64,000 bases of DNA from Pontiella sulfatireligans (GTDB lineage: Bacteria > Verrucomicrobiota > Kiritimatiellia > Kiritimatiellales > Pontiellaceae), in contig NZ_CAAHFH010000001.1 in NCBI RefSeq assembly GCF_900890705.1, positions 2,914,001 to 2,978,000 on the forward strand, in the 5' to 3' direction. The position numbers and the translations under genes were made by a program. This document shows, one piece after another, positions 24,467 through 36,178 of this stretch (within the stretch, counting starts at the first letter, position 1; every line of letters begins with the position of its first letter). A model generated the notes under the pieces. That model did no database searches and was not told the DNA's origin. It worked only from the letters and a program-made list of their open reading frames with translations.

Positions 24467-25972
24467 CTATTGGCGCGTCTGCATGAATGCATCCCACAGG
24501 CTGGTGCGGATGTGGATGGCCATGAGGGTGTCGGCCCGCAACCCATAGTATTCGGAGAGGTAGGCGTCGGGATCCACTTCAAGCGCGGGCGAGGAGATGA
24601 TGATGTCGGCTGGGGGATGGACGGGCAGCGGGTCGGCGGCGTCCCAGTATCCAACATTTTTAAAGCCGCGCAGATAGAACGGCAGGGGCCACATGGCCTT
24701 GGGATCGGCGGCCACCTGGATATAGAGTTCATTCCCCTTTGGGCTGACGGCTTCAAGGTCGCCGATGCGGCGCACGAGGTTCATGAAGTCGGGGGCGGTG
24801 TGGGCGTAGACGTAGGGGTTGCGGTAGTCGGCGGCATAGCGCCGGGTTGTCCGTTCCGCCTGACCGGCAAGCTGCGCCGAGGCGAGCAGGATGGGAACCA
24901 CCCAGAGCCAGCTCCAGCGCCCTTTTTGCACCAGCGCCCCCACCCCGATGCCGGCGAGAATGATCCAGCCGTGCAGGAACGAGAGCATGCACCATGGCGT
25001 CTTGTAGGGAATGACGGAGTAGACGGCGGTCAGCAGCAACGTGTAGAACATGATGAAGCGGGCCAGGCCGAGGTCGCAGTTGGCCGGAATCTTTTTTAAA
25101 ACAATCGAAGCGCAGCCGCCGAGGCCAAGGACAAGGATCAGCGCCTCGCTCCAAACCGGGCCGCCATCGAACCGGTAGAACGAGAGCATCCGAAGGTAGA
25201 AATACCACGGATGGACGTGGTCGGTATTCACACCGGTGCCGCGCGCAAAATAACCCTGATAGGCCATGATCGATTCCAACGGGCCGTCAACGTTGGTGAA
25301 GAACGAGGAAAAGAGAACAATGCTGACGAAGATGGCGCAGGCGGCAGCCAAGAGCATGTTTTTAAGGGGCAGGTGCACCTTGCGGTCGATCACGGCGCAC
25401 AGAATGGCCGCGCCGAACAATGCGGCGTAGGCCATGATGGCCGTTTCCTTGGTGGCGAACATCAGCCCGAGGGCCAGCCCGCAGGCCGCCGCCCAGCGCC
25501 GGGAGCCGCTGCGCCAAGAGAGCCAGCCTGAGGCTATGGCCAGATAGGTAAAGAAGACCAGCAGCATTTCCTGGATGTAGAAGCGGCTGTAGTAGGCCAT
25601 CGCTGGAGAAATGGCAGAGAACAGCGCAACCGCAAGCACCGCCACGCAGCCGATGCCGGAACGCAGCAGCGGCGTGCAGAGCACCAGCAAAAAACCAAAA
25701 AAGGCCGGCACAAGGCGGTAGGTCCATTCATTCGAGTCAACGAAGGTTTGAACCCCCGCTAGCCAGGCGGAAGGGAGCGTGAGATAATAGAGCGTCGGGC
25801 CGTGATGGTCGTCGGCGTCGTAGGTGTATTCCCCGCTTTCGAGCAGGATGCCGCAGCGGTAGGCCTGGTTTGCCTCGTCGTGGTGCATGGGGCGCTGCTC
25901 GAGGCCCGGCAGCCGGAGCCACAGCGCCATTGCGAGGGTGAGCATGAATACGATGGGCATCCAGTAACGCAT
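24467..25972 (-). CDS. TIGR03663/Agl23-like polytopic membrane protein
   Basis: The start is the ATG at 25972, two bases after the dciA-like stop, giving 501 residues. About ten hydrophobic segments alternate with short loops. The first loop has LEQRPMHHDEANQAYR, an acidic motif like that of GT-C and dolichyl-phosphate mannosyltransferase folds. Later markers are SPAMAYYSRFYIQEM, LMFATKETAIMAYA and SVIPYKTPWCML, which recall the TIGR03663 family, known in archaea as flippase-associated Agl23. It probably transfers or helps flip a lipid-linked sugar. The substrate is unknown. The gene ends just before the split tRNA. Confidence 0.75.
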   Translation of the reverse strand: MRYWMPIVFMLTLAMALWLRLPGLEQRPMHHDEANQAYRCGILLESGEYTYDADDHHGPTLYYLTLPSAWLAGVQTFVDSNEWTYRLVPAFFGFLLVLCTPLLRSGIGCVAVLAVALFSAISPAMAYYSRFYIQEMLLVFFTYLAIASGWLSWRSGSRRWAAACGLALGLMFATKETAIMAYAALFGAAILCAVIDRKVHLPLKNMLLAAACAIFVSIVLFSSFFTNVDGPLESIMAYQGYFARGTGVNTDHVHPWYFYLRMLSFYRFDGGPVWSEALILVLGLGGCASIVLKKIPANCDLGLARFIMFYTLLLTAVYSVIPYKTPWCMLSFLHGWIILAGIGVGALVQKGRWSWLWVVPILLASAQLAGQAERTTRRYAADYRNPYVYAHTAPDFMNLVRRIGDLEAVSPKGNELYIQVAADPKAMWPLPFYLRGFKNVGYWDAADPLPVHPPADIIISSPALEVDPDAYLSEYYGLRADTLMAIHIRTSLWDAFMQTRQ

Positions 25973-25974
25973 GG

Positions 25975-26367
25975 CTATTTGTGCTTCAGGATCAGGTTTA
26001 GTCTCCGAATGCGCAGTTCCCGGTAGCTGGACTGCAGCTTCTGCAGCAGCAGGCGCTTCACCCGCTCCAGCTCGGGCATCCAACCGGGAAGATCAACGAA
26101 GACGTGCAGCGTGAAATCCTTGATGAAGCCCGGTTCACTGTGTTTGGCAATCTGCTCGCCAACAAGCTTCGGCCAAGCATCGCGCAGCACCCGCACGTTT
26201 TCCTGCACCGGCTGATCCAGCCCGCTCACGACATCAACGAGGATGTCGCCCAGACTGCGGATCTTTCGGTTGGGCGCGGGAGGCTTGCTCAGATGGAACC
26301 GCACTTTGTCCATATCCCAGCGGTCGCGGTTCATTCTGCTGTTTCGGGGTTGCTCCATAACGGGCAT
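25975..26367 (-). CDS. DciA-like (DUF721) protein
   Basis: The 130 residues hold a DUF721 domain at about 35-130: IRSLGDILVDVVSGL, VRVLRDAWPKLVGEQIAKHS and the strand FTLHVFVDLPGW, with a C-terminal KLQSSYRELRIRRLNLIL. DciA loads the replicative helicase DnaB in bacteria that lack DnaC. The start is uncertain: ATGs at 26367, 26358 and 26334 are in frame and none has a strong ribosome site. The gene is divergent from manA. The 2-bp gap to the next membrane-protein gene suggests co-transcription. Confidence 0.75.
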   Translation of the reverse strand: MPVMEQPRNSRMNRDRWDMDKVRFHLSKPPAPNRKIRSLGDILVDVVSGLDQPVQENVRVLRDAWPKLVGEQIAKHSEPGFIKDFTLHVFVDLPGWMPELERVKRLLLQKLQSSYRELRIRRLNLILKHK

Positions 26368-26410
26368 TGAGCCAGAAAGAAGGTTGATTCACAATCAATT
26401 CATCTCTTTA

Positions 26411-27388
26411 ATGCGACAGATGAAATCACAACTGTATCCCATGACCTTCTCGCCCGTCTACAAGGACTACCCTTGGGGGGGGTCCCGCATCCCCAAAACC
26501 TACAACCGCGGCATGCCGGATGGCATCTATGCCGAGTCGTGGGAAATCTCCGACCACGACGATGGGATGAGCGTGGTCGCCAACGGTGAACTGGCCGGGA
26601 AAACCATCCGCGAACTCCTGCAGGCCAGCCCGCAGGAAATAATGGGAACGGCCGTTGAAGGAACCAAATTCCCGTTGCTGATCAAGCTGATCGACGCCAA
26701 GCAAAAGCTGAGCGTGCAGGTGCACCCCAACGATGAAACCGCCGCCGAGTTCGGAGGCGAAGCCAAGACCGAAATGTGGTACATGCTCGGCGACAATGCC
26801 GCGCAGGTGTATTGCGGGCTGAACGACGGCGTAACCAGGGAAAGCTTTCGGCAGTCGATCGAAGACGGCACCAGCGGCGATGCGATGCGCCCCGTTCCCG
26901 TTGTAAAGGGCAACGCCGTTTTTGTGCGTGGCGGAAGCGTCCACGCCATCGACGAAGACTGCTTTATTCTCGAAATACAGCAGAACTCCAACACGACCTA
27001 CCGCATCTACGACTGGGGGCGCATGGGCAACGACGGCCAGCCGCGCGAACTCCACATTGAGCAAGCCATCAACGTTATCAACTGGGAAGACCGCGACAGC
27101 CCGTTGGTTGAACCCGTGACACAGGTCGACACCGACAGCTTCCAGTGCTCGGAAGTGTTGGCCTGCGAATATTTCCGCCTCGAAAAACTATCCTTCAACG
27201 CCCCGCTAGAAGTTCCAATGAACGGAAAAACCTTCCATGCGCTCTTTGTGTCGGAAGGCGAAGCGACGGTCTCTTGGGGAGAGGATGCGCTGACCGCCCC
27301 GGCCGGCACCTCCATTCTAGTGCCGGCCGCCCTCCCCGCCTACACGCTGAATGGAAAGGCCACGGTGCTGCGGACTACAATTCCATAG
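26411..27388 (+). CDS. manA: Mannose-6-phosphate isomerase, class I (ManA)
   Basis: From the ATG at 26411 the protein has 325 residues, the length of the short Bacillus-type ManA; ATGs at 26420 and 26440 are alternatives, as no ribosome site is clear. Diagnostic parts are FSPVYKDYPWGGSRI near the N terminus, YAESWEISDH, the cupin metal site in LIDAKQKLSVQVHPND with MWYML, and VRGGSVHAIDEDCFILEIQQ with the catalytic SNTTYRIYDWGR. The enzyme interconverts mannose-6-phosphate and fructose-6-phosphate with Zn. It is divergent from the dciA-like gene and followed after 37 bp by the sensor kinase gene. Confidence 0.93.
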   Translation: MRQMKSQLYPMTFSPVYKDYPWGGSRIPKTYNRGMPDGIYAESWEISDHDDGMSVVANGELAGKTIRELLQASPQEIMGTAVEGTKFPLLIKLIDAKQKLSVQVHPNDETAAEFGGEAKTEMWYMLGDNAAQVYCGLNDGVTRESFRQSIEDGTSGDAMRPVPVVKGNAVFVRGGSVHAIDEDCFILEIQQNSNTTYRIYDWGRMGNDGQPRELHIEQAINVINWEDRDSPLVEPVTQVDTDSFQCSEVLACEYFRLEKLSFNAPLEVPMNGKTFHALFVSEGEATVSWGEDALTAPAGTSILVPAALPAYTLNGKATVLRTTIP

Positions 27389-27425
27389 AACAAAACAGAA
27401 GCTTCAACATATTTGGAGGTTTGGC

Positions 27426-29315
27426 TTGAACCGGCTCAAGGGATGGAAAATTCGCAACATGGTATTGCTGATCATGTTGGCCATGGTGCTGCCGCTCTCG
27501 TTGCTGTCGTCGGCGCTCGACTTCCATCTTTACAAGCGCAACGAGCTGCGCCATATAGACGCCCAGTTGTTCAACGCCGCCGTCCTCGCCAAGGCCACCC
27601 TGCCCGACAACTATCACGACGCCATTCTGGATGCCGCAACCGTCACCCCCGAAGCGTTCGACCGCATCGTCGACCGGAACAACAAGTTGTGCGAAGAACT
27701 GGGGCTGGAATATTTGTGGAGCCTAATGCTGCTGGATGGCCGGCTATGCTTCACCTCCGCCACCTCGCCGGACAAAAAGGTCGAGAACCACCAGCATGCC
27801 AAGTTCCTTGAACCGCACGCCAACCCCGAACTTTATGCACACGCGTTCCAAACCATGGAGCCACAATTCCAGAACAATATCGACAAATGGGGAAGCATCC
27901 GCGCCGTGCTGGTTCCCTTCTACGACAGCCAGGGGCGGAAATGCCTTTTCGGCGCCAGCAAAAAACTCTCCGACATCCATGCGAACACCGCAACGCTCTT
28001 GCGCAATGCCCTGTTCGCCTTGCTGATCCTTCTCATCCCCGGAATCCTGGTCAGCCTGATCTTTTCAAAATGGCTAACCAGTCCCATCGCCCGCTTGGCC
28101 GATGCCGCCGAAGAAATCGGCGAAGGCCGCTACGAAACCGACATCAACATCGAAGGCTCCCGCGAAGTCAATGTTTTGGCCCACCAACTGGCCGACATGC
28201 GCGATGCGATCCGCGACCAGATGGCCTCGCTCGCCAAAGCCATGGACGAGCTGCGTAATTTCGAGCAGATCGTAAACAGCAGCCCCATCATCGTCTACCG
28301 CTTGCGTTACGCGCCGAAGGAATGGCCTGTTGAGTTTGTCTCGAACAACATTAACCAGCTTGGTTATTCAGCAGCGCAACTGCTGTCCGGCCAAAGCCCA
28401 TGGTATTGCATTAACTATCCAGAGGACATCCCCGCCGTGGAGAAATTCGTTAAAGAGGTCATCGATCAGGGGGAAGATGCATTCAATCTGGAAAGCCGGA
28501 TGCTCACGGCAACGGGCGAGATCCGTTGGATGCACAGTTGGAACCGATTCATCCGGGATGGCAAAGGGAACATTACGCACCTTCATGGAATTTTTGTAGA
28601 TATTACAGATCGCAAAATCTCTCAGGAGCGGGACGGGCAATATCGGCAACGGCTCAAAGCCCTGTCACAGGATCTGGCCACCACCGAAGATCGGGAACGT
28701 CGCCAATTCGCCGAAGCCCTGCACGAAGACGTAGGGCAAATGCTGGCCGGGCTCAACATGAAATTCACAGCCCTCAAAGAAGCCGTGGACCGGGATCGCA
28801 TCGACGATCTCTTTGAGCAGGTCGACACCCTGCTTCAGCACATCATGGGAAAGTGCAAATCATTGACTTGGACCATGTGCCCGCCGTCGCTCTACGAAAC
28901 GGACATCGCCGCGGGGCTCGAGCGCATGGCCGAAGACCTCAAAGACCTTTTCGGGATCGATGTCAGCATTCAGACCGCCGGCCTCCGCATCGAACTTGAC
29001 CGGGAAGCCTCCGCCTTTATTTTCCGCTGGGCCAAGGAACTGCTGGTGAATGTGGCAAAACATGCTGAAACCACCGCCGCCGACATTGCGGTTTCCCAAT
29101 ACACCGACAAGATCTACATGGTGGTGACCGACCAAGGAAAAGGGATGGACACCTCCGAACTGGAAAATGGATCAGGCACGGGATTCGGCCTGTTCAGCAT
29201 TCGGGAAAACCTCGCCCAGATGGGCGGTTTGATGAATATTCAATCAGAACCCGGCAAAGGCACCAAGGTCTTGATTATCTGCCCATTGCCTTCCCTGCTT
29301 CTAAAGATCCAGTAG
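27426..29315 (+). CDS. Membrane sensor histidine kinase, NarX type, HAMP-PAS
   Basis: The start is a TTG at 27426 with GGAGG seven bases upstream, giving 629 residues. The order is TM1 (about 10-32), an extracytoplasmic sensor region (33-195), TM2 (about 197-215), HAMP (216-268), PAS (about 280-395), then the HisKA_3 helix with the phospho-His at 433 in ALHEDVGQ. The last part is an ATPase domain with N-box ELLVNVAKHAET, DQGKGMD and GTGFGLFSIREN. Such kinases partner NarL/LuxR regulators. No regulator follows. The nearest is 11 kb away at 40430. The ligand is not visible. Confidence 0.9.
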   Translation: MNRLKGWKIRNMVLLIMLAMVLPLSLLSSALDFHLYKRNELRHIDAQLFNAAVLAKATLPDNYHDAILDAATVTPEAFDRIVDRNNKLCEELGLEYLWSLMLLDGRLCFTSATSPDKKVENHQHAKFLEPHANPELYAHAFQTMEPQFQNNIDKWGSIRAVLVPFYDSQGRKCLFGASKKLSDIHANTATLLRNALFALLILLIPGILVSLIFSKWLTSPIARLADAAEEIGEGRYETDINIEGSREVNVLAHQLADMRDAIRDQMASLAKAMDELRNFEQIVNSSPIIVYRLRYAPKEWPVEFVSNNINQLGYSAAQLLSGQSPWYCINYPEDIPAVEKFVKEVIDQGEDAFNLESRMLTATGEIRWMHSWNRFIRDGKGNITHLHGIFVDITDRKISQERDGQYRQRLKALSQDLATTEDRERRQFAEALHEDVGQMLAGLNMKFTALKEAVDRDRIDDLFEQVDTLLQHIMGKCKSLTWTMCPPSLYETDIAAGLERMAEDLKDLFGIDVSIQTAGLRIELDREASAFIFRWAKELLVNVAKHAETTAADIAVSQYTDKIYMVVTDQGKGMDTSELENGSGTGFGLFSIRENLAQMGGLMNIQSEPGKGTKVLIICPLPSLLLKIQ

Positions 29316-29329
29316 CTTCCCGGAAAAGC

Positions 29330-29428
29330 CGCGCCTTCGCCCATGGCCACGCAGGAAAACCCGTTTACACCAAGGCGGTCGGCGCCCATTTCAACAAACA
29401 TTTGAGCGCGCTCCAAATCGCCTATCCC
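29330..29428 (-). pseudogene. Possible remnant of deoxyribose-phosphate aldolase (DeoC) 3' end
   Basis: A short minus-strand frame reads GIGDLERAQMFVEMGADRLG and VNGFSCVAMGEG. This resembles the C-terminal GGIRxLxxAxxxxxxGAxRxGxS motif of DeoC. The upstream catalytic parts are absent, and the adjacent sequence is broken in all frames. It is probably a decayed gene tail; chance similarity cannot be ruled out. Confidence 0.35.
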
Positions 29429-29578
29429 GCAACCTCTACAAACCATAGCCGAACGTCTTTAACGGCAGGCAGCCTGATGGGATGCGGCTTCGTTTTCCTT
29501 GGCGCTGATTGACAAAGCTCCGGCATCTGTGCCACGCTTTTTGGCAAGGCTTGGAACTAAAATGCGGCAGAACGGGGC

Positions 29579-31224
29579 GTGGAGACTTTGAACAACCAAC
29601 TAATTGCAGACATGCTCCGGCAGGCGGAGCAACTCGACCCGGCCGCGGCCGCCGACGCCCTTGCGGCGGCAACCCAGCGCAGGGCCGGTCTGCTGGATGT
29701 ACTCGCCGAGCGCGGCCACGACAAGCAGAAGCTTTTCAACGAACTGACCCGTCAATGCGGCATGGAACCCATCGAGCTATCCTCCAGTCAACCAACTCCG
29801 GCCGCGGCCACCCTGATGCCGGCCGAGACCGCCCGGCGCTACCGCGTCGTTCCGGTTCACAAAACGGATGGCGTGCTGACGGCAGCCATCGGCAATCCGT
29901 TCGACATCGATACGCTCGACACCCTCCGCTATGTCTTGACGGATTCCGTCGAAATACTCGCCGCCCTGCCCGAACAAATCGAAGAAGCCCTGGCCCGCCT
30001 CTACCCCGAGTCAAGCCCGGTGCTGGATATCGAAGAGCCCCCCCTCGAAAAAAAGGACACCGCCTCGGAGGCCGACGAGCCGATCATCCGCCTCGTCAAC
30101 CAGCTTATTGTCGAAGGCTTCCGCGCACGCGCGTCGGACATCCACCTCGAGCCGCTCAACCGGCAGTTCCGCGTACGCTGCCGCATCGACGGCGCCTTGC
30201 GCGAAGTGGAAGGCCCGCCCCGCCGCCTGCACCCCTCCGTGATCAGCCGCATCAAAATCATGGCCAACATGAAGATTTCTGAAAAGCGGCTCCCGCAAGA
30301 CGGCCGCATCGAAATCCGCGTAATGGGGCGCGCCCTCGACCTGCGCGTCTCCTCCATCCCCACCAACCACGGCGAAAGCATCGTCATGCGCATCCTCGAC
30401 AAGCAGAGCCTGACGCTCGGGCTCCCCAACCTGGGCTTCCATCCCGACGACCAGCAAACGTTCGAGCGCCTCATCCGCTGCCCCGACGGCATCCTGCTCG
30501 TCACCGGCCCGACCGGTTCGGGCAAGACCACCTCGCTCTATGCCTGCCTCAACCACCTGAACCAGCCCGACCGAAAAATCATCACCGTCGAGGATCCGGT
30601 GGAATACCAGCTCAGCGGCATCAACCAGGTGCATGTGCGCGCCGACATCGGCCTCACCTTTTCCGCCGCCCTGCGCTCCATCCTGCGCCAGGCGCCCAAC
30701 ATTATTATGATCGGCGAAATCCGCGACCGCGAAACCGCCGAGATCGCCATCAATGCCGCCCTCACGGGCCACCTCGTGCTCAGCACGCTTCACACCAACG
30801 ACGCGCCCAGCGCCATTACGCGGCTGGCCGACATCGGCGTAAAGCCGTTCCTCGTTTCCTCCTCCGTGCGCGGCATCATGGCGCAGCGCCTGGTGCGCAC
30901 CGTCTGCGAAAAATGCAAAACCGCATACACCCCCACCGAGGCCGAAAGCCGGCTGCTCGCCTCCGCCGCGCAGCTCTACCGCGGCACCGGCTGCCCCGCA
31001 TGCGGAGACACCGGCTATGCCGGACGCAAAGGCATCTTTGAGCTGCTGGCCATCAACGACGATGTGCGGCAGATGATCTATTCCGGCGCACCCGTGGCCG
31101 AGCTGCGCGCCAAGGCGCGCTCGATGGGCATGCGCACCCTGCGCGAGGACGGCCTGCGCAAGGCCGCCGACGGCATCACCACCGTCCAGGAAGTGCTCCG
31201 CGTTACCATGAGGGACGAAAACTG

Positions 31225-31225
<1 letters not shown>
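29579..31225 (+). CDS. GspE/PilB-type secretion or pilus ATPase, first of two
   Basis: The 548 residues hold an MshEN-type N-terminal domain (about 1-150) and a GspE ATPase domain. Motifs are Walker A GPTGSGKTT, Walker B IIMIGEIRDRETAE, the Asp box RLPQDGRIEI, the His box GHLVLSTLHTNDAPSA and a C4 zinc site CEKC...CPAC. The ATPase drives pilus or pseudopilus assembly at the inner membrane. The start at GTG 29579 is uncertain; TTG 29588 is possible. The stop overlaps the next gene's ATG (TGATG), so translation is coupled. Confidence 0.92.
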
Positions 31226-32910
<1,685 letters not shown>

Positions 32911-32943
32911 GAAAGGAGAAGGCGGAACAACGAGCCTCATGCC

Positions 32944-34203
32944 ATGCCTAAATTTAAATACACAGCCCACGACATCAACGGCGAAGAAAAATCCGGATCG
33001 GTGCATGCCCATGACCAAGCGGCCGCCACGGCGCAGCTGCGCAATAAAGGACTTTTCCCCGTCGAGGTATCCGGAACCGAACTGCGGGTTCCAAGCGCGG
33101 AAAAGAAGCCGGCCAAAGGCGTTGGGCTCGACCGGGAAATCCGTTTGCCCGCCGCGTTGTCGAGCGTCGGCCCAAAACAACTGATGGTGCTGACCCGCCA
33201 AATGGCAACGCTGATCCATGCCGGTCTGCCGCTGCTGCGCGGACTGCACATCCTGCAGCGCCAGGAAAAGAATCCGGCACTCAAGAAGGCCGTGGCCGAG
33301 ATTGCGGAATCCATTGAGGGCGGCGGCACGTTCGCCGATGCGCTCGCACTGCATCCGCGCATCTTCAACAAGCTCTACGTCAATATGGTCAAGGCCGGCG
33401 AAGCAGGCGGCATTCTCGACGTGGTGCTTGAACGCCTGGCGACCTACATGGAAAAAGCGCAAAAGGTGAAGAACAAGGTCAAAAGCGCCATGACCTATCC
33501 CCTCGTCATCCTCGTCGCCTCCACCGGCATCATGATGTTTTTAATGGTGGCGATTATCCCGCGGTTCGAAACCATCTTTGCCGACATGCTCGAAGGCCGG
33601 GCGCTGCCGCCGCTGACGCTGTTTGTGATGGGCATAAGCGAGCGCATCCAGAACGACTGGCCGGTGGTGCTGGCCGTCTTCGCCGGGCTCGCGGCACTCA
33701 TCGCCCTGCTCCGCCGCATCCGCGCCGGCCGGATGGTGCTGGACTCAATCAAAATGGCCGCTCCGATGCTTGGCCCCCTCACGCGCATGGCGGTGCTGGC
33801 CCGGTTTGCACGCACACTGGGTACGCTGATGGAATCCGGCGTCCCCATCCTTCAGGCGCTGCTCATCGTCAAGGAAACGCTCAGCAACGAACCCGTGGAA
33901 CGCGCCGTGGAAGAGATCCACGACAACATTAAAGAAGGCGAGCCAATGGCCGCGCCCGTCGAGGCCAACCGGATCTTTCCGCCGATTTTCGGAGGCATGG
34001 TCGAAGTCGGCGAAGAAACCGGCGAACTGCCCGCCATGCTGCTGAAAACAGCCGATATGTATGAGGACGAAGTGGACAATGCCGTGGCCGCCCTTAGTTC
34101 GGTGATCGAACCCATTTTGATTGTACTTCTATCCTTGGTCGTCGGAACGATAGTGATTGCAATGTTCCTTCCCATGGTGTCTATTATCGGTAATCTGAGT
34201 TAG
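32944..34203 (+). CDS. GspF/PilC inner-membrane platform protein
   Basis: The 419 residues begin MPKFKYTAHDINGEEKSG, the usual PilC start. Two T2SSF repeats follow: the first with LTRQMATLIHAGLPLLRGL, the second with RFARTLGTLMESGVPILQAL. Three membrane segments lie near 190-215, 240-265 and 385-412. It forms the membrane platform on which a GspE-type ATPase works. No pilin, secretin or prepilin peptidase lies in this operon, so the rest of the machine must be encoded elsewhere. Confidence 0.93.
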   Translation: MPKFKYTAHDINGEEKSGSVHAHDQAAATAQLRNKGLFPVEVSGTELRVPSAEKKPAKGVGLDREIRLPAALSSVGPKQLMVLTRQMATLIHAGLPLLRGLHILQRQEKNPALKKAVAEIAESIEGGGTFADALALHPRIFNKLYVNMVKAGEAGGILDVVLERLATYMEKAQKVKNKVKSAMTYPLVILVASTGIMMFLMVAIIPRFETIFADMLEGRALPPLTLFVMGISERIQNDWPVVLAVFAGLAALIALLRRIRAGRMVLDSIKMAAPMLGPLTRMAVLARFARTLGTLMESGVPILQALLIVKETLSNEPVERAVEEIHDNIKEGEPMAAPVEANRIFPPIFGGMVEVGEETGELPAMLLKTADMYEDEVDNAVAALSSVIEPILIVLLSLVVGTIVIAMFLPMVSIIGNLS

Positions 34204-34237
34204 CGCAAAAACATTCACGTTTTGAGGAGACCACACC

Positions 34238-34648
34238 ATGAGAGCACTGCTGATTGTCGCCCACGGAAGCCGGCGCAAAGAGTCGAACGAAGAGGTACGC
34301 CGGCTGGCCTGCCGGATCAATGAAAACTCGGGGCCGGCCTTTGATCTCGTGACCAGCGCCTTTCTTGAAATCTCCAGCCCGCAAATCGATTCGGCCGTGG
34401 CCGACTTGGTCGACGAAGGCGCCATCGAAATCAAGGTGTTCCCCTACTTCCTTGCCGCCGGCACCCACGTGGTCAACGATATCCCGCGCTTGATTGGCGA
34501 AGAGAAAGAGAATTTTCCAAACGTGCACTTCGAGTTTTTACCGCATCTGGGCGCGTTGCAGGGCATCAGCACCCTGATCCTGAACCAGATCTACAAAGGC
34601 GCTCCCTTGGCGCCGCAGCTTCAGGCGCTGGAACTCGAAACCGACTAG
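34238..34648 (+). CDS. CbiX/SirB-family chelatase-like protein
   Basis: The start is the ATG at 34238 with GAGGAG upstream, giving 136 residues. This is the short single-domain CbiX form. It has the family start LLIVAHGSRRKESNEEV with the metal-site His, then TSAFLEISSPQIDSAV, and FPYFLAAGTHVVNDIPRLI with the second His. These proteins insert Co or Fe into sirohydrochlorin. No other cobalamin or siroheme gene is present in the window. The stop overlaps the convergent mnmA stop by four bases. Confidence 0.88.
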   Translation: MRALLIVAHGSRRKESNEEVRRLACRINENSGPAFDLVTSAFLEISSPQIDSAVADLVDEGAIEIKVFPYFLAAGTHVVNDIPRLIGEEKENFPNVHFEFLPHLGALQGISTLILNQIYKGAPLAPQLQALELETD

Positions 34649-35727
34649 GACGCTTCGTCGATCCAACCGCCGCCGAGCACTTCGCCATCCTTATAGAAAA
34701 CCGCGGCCTGGCCGGGCGTGAGGGCGAATTGCGGCTCGTCGAACACCACATCCGCTTTTCCTCCGCCGGCAAACCGGACGTTGGCAAGAGCGCCGTTGCT
34801 GCGGTAGCGCGGACGAACCTCGCACCGCAGCTCTCCTTCCGGCTCATCGCCGGAAATCCAATGCACCTCGTCCAAGGCACACGCCACCTGCATAACACCG
34901 GGGCGCGGCGCCACTTCAACCACATTATTTTCCTTGTCGAGGCGCTTAACATACATCCGCTCGCCCAAGGCAATGCCAAGCTTGCCGCGCTGCCCCACCG
35001 TAAAGCGGTGCAGGCCGTTGTGATGCCCAACCACGTTTCCGTCTGGATCGTGGATTTCGCCTTTCTTCACTACGGAAGGATCGCGCTGCTCGACAAATTC
35101 GGCGAGGCGCCCCTCCTCAATGAAGCAGAGGTCCTGGCTTTCGCCGCGCGGCACGATCGGAAGCCCGCGCTCTTTTGAATAGGCCTTCACCTCCGGCTTG
35201 GGCAGGTCGGCCAGCGGAAACAGCAGAAAGGCAAGCTGCTTCTGGTTCAGGCGGTGCAAAAAGTAGGACTGGTCCTTGTTCGGATCTTTGGCGCTTAAAA
35301 GGTGGTACTTCCCGTCGGCCTGCTTCTCGACGCCGGCATAGTGCCCCGTGGCCAGATAGTCGCAGTTCAACTGGAGAGCGCGATCGACCAGAAACCCGAA
35401 TTTAACAAACGAATTGCAGTAAATGCAGGGCGAAGGCGTCCGACCGGCGGCATAGGCCTCGACAAACGGATCAACAATTTTATCGGTGAAGATTTCCTGC
35501 GCATTGACGACATAATGGCGGATATCGAGATAGGAGCAGACTTTGCGGGCCCGCTCCACGTCCTCCAGCGAACAGCAGCGGGAGCCATCCTTCCACATAT
35601 GGGCGGTGAGTCCGATGACCTCGTAGCCTTGATCAACCAGCATGGCCGCGGCCGCCGAAGAATCGGTGCCCCCGCTCATGCCAACGGCAACACGGCCTTT
35701 GGTACTGGATTGGTCTTGATTTGACAT
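34645..35727 (-). CDS. mnmA: tRNA-specific 2-thiouridylase MnmA
   Basis: The 360-residue PP-loop enzyme has the pyrophosphatase motif SGGTDSS, the catalytic cysteines in TPSPCIYCNSFVKF and ESQDLCFIE, and ATGHYAG plus DQSYFLHRL. It thiolates the wobble U34 of tRNA Lys, Glu and Gln. A C-terminal beta domain completes the usual length. It overlaps cbiX by four bases at the 3' ends. No other sulfur-relay gene is adjacent. Confidence 0.96.
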   Translation of the reverse strand: MSNQDQSSTKGRVAVGMSGGTDSSAAAAMLVDQGYEVIGLTAHMWKDGSRCCSLEDVERARKVCSYLDIRHYVVNAQEIFTDKIVDPFVEAYAAGRTPSPCIYCNSFVKFGFLVDRALQLNCDYLATGHYAGVEKQADGKYHLLSAKDPNKDQSYFLHRLNQKQLAFLLFPLADLPKPEVKAYSKERGLPIVPRGESQDLCFIEEGRLAEFVEQRDPSVVKKGEIHDPDGNVVGHHNGLHRFTVGQRGKLGIALGERMYVKRLDKENNVVEVAPRPGVMQVACALDEVHWISGDEPEGELRCEVRPRYRSNGALANVRFAGGGKADVVFDEPQFALTPGQAAVFYKDGEVLGGGWIDEAS

Positions 35728-35769
35728 GCGCGGAAGATAGACGCGCTGCGCGCAGTTGGCAAGTGCCGG

Positions 35770-36018
35770 TTAGTCCCTAAATTGGTTCTTATGCGGATCG
35801 AACCGCGGGGCGCCCTCAGGAATGAAGTTCCTGTGCTCCGGATGACTGCACAGCCTCATCCCCTCATAATAGACAATAAACCGGCAATGGCGGTTGTTAT
35901 CGCACTTACAAACGGAATAGGTCGGAAGATAGTCCGCCGTAACGCAATCGGAAAAATCAGTTTTCCAAATGCTGACAGACTCCTCTTCCTTTTTTACTTT
36001 TTTCCAAAATTTCCACAT
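35770..36018 (-). CDS. Small cysteine-rich hypothetical protein
   Basis: The 82-residue protein has a good ribosome site (AGGAAGG) before the ATG at 36018. It starts with a basic segment, MWKFWKKVKKEEESVSIWK. Cysteines cluster at SDCVTADY, VCKCDNNRHCRF and RLCSHPEH, which could bind Zn or an iron-sulfur cluster. There is no signal peptide or membrane segment. I do not recognise it. It stands alone between mnmA and the ribbon-helix-helix gene. Confidence 0.6.
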   Translation of the reverse strand: MWKFWKKVKKEEESVSIWKTDFSDCVTADYLPTYSVCKCDNNRHCRFIVYYEGMRLCSHPEHRNFIPEGAPRFDPHKNQFRD

Positions 36019-36178
36019 AAAGACCTTCCTGATACAGACTCTGCAATAAAGGCTAATCTTTCAAAGGGCGGTGCCCGGGTAAAGCACATCCATTAATTTT
36101 TTTTAGTACTTTTTACTAGACCCCGGCTAGGATTTGTATTAAAAAAACCAACACTTTAACAAACCTAAGGAGAACATC

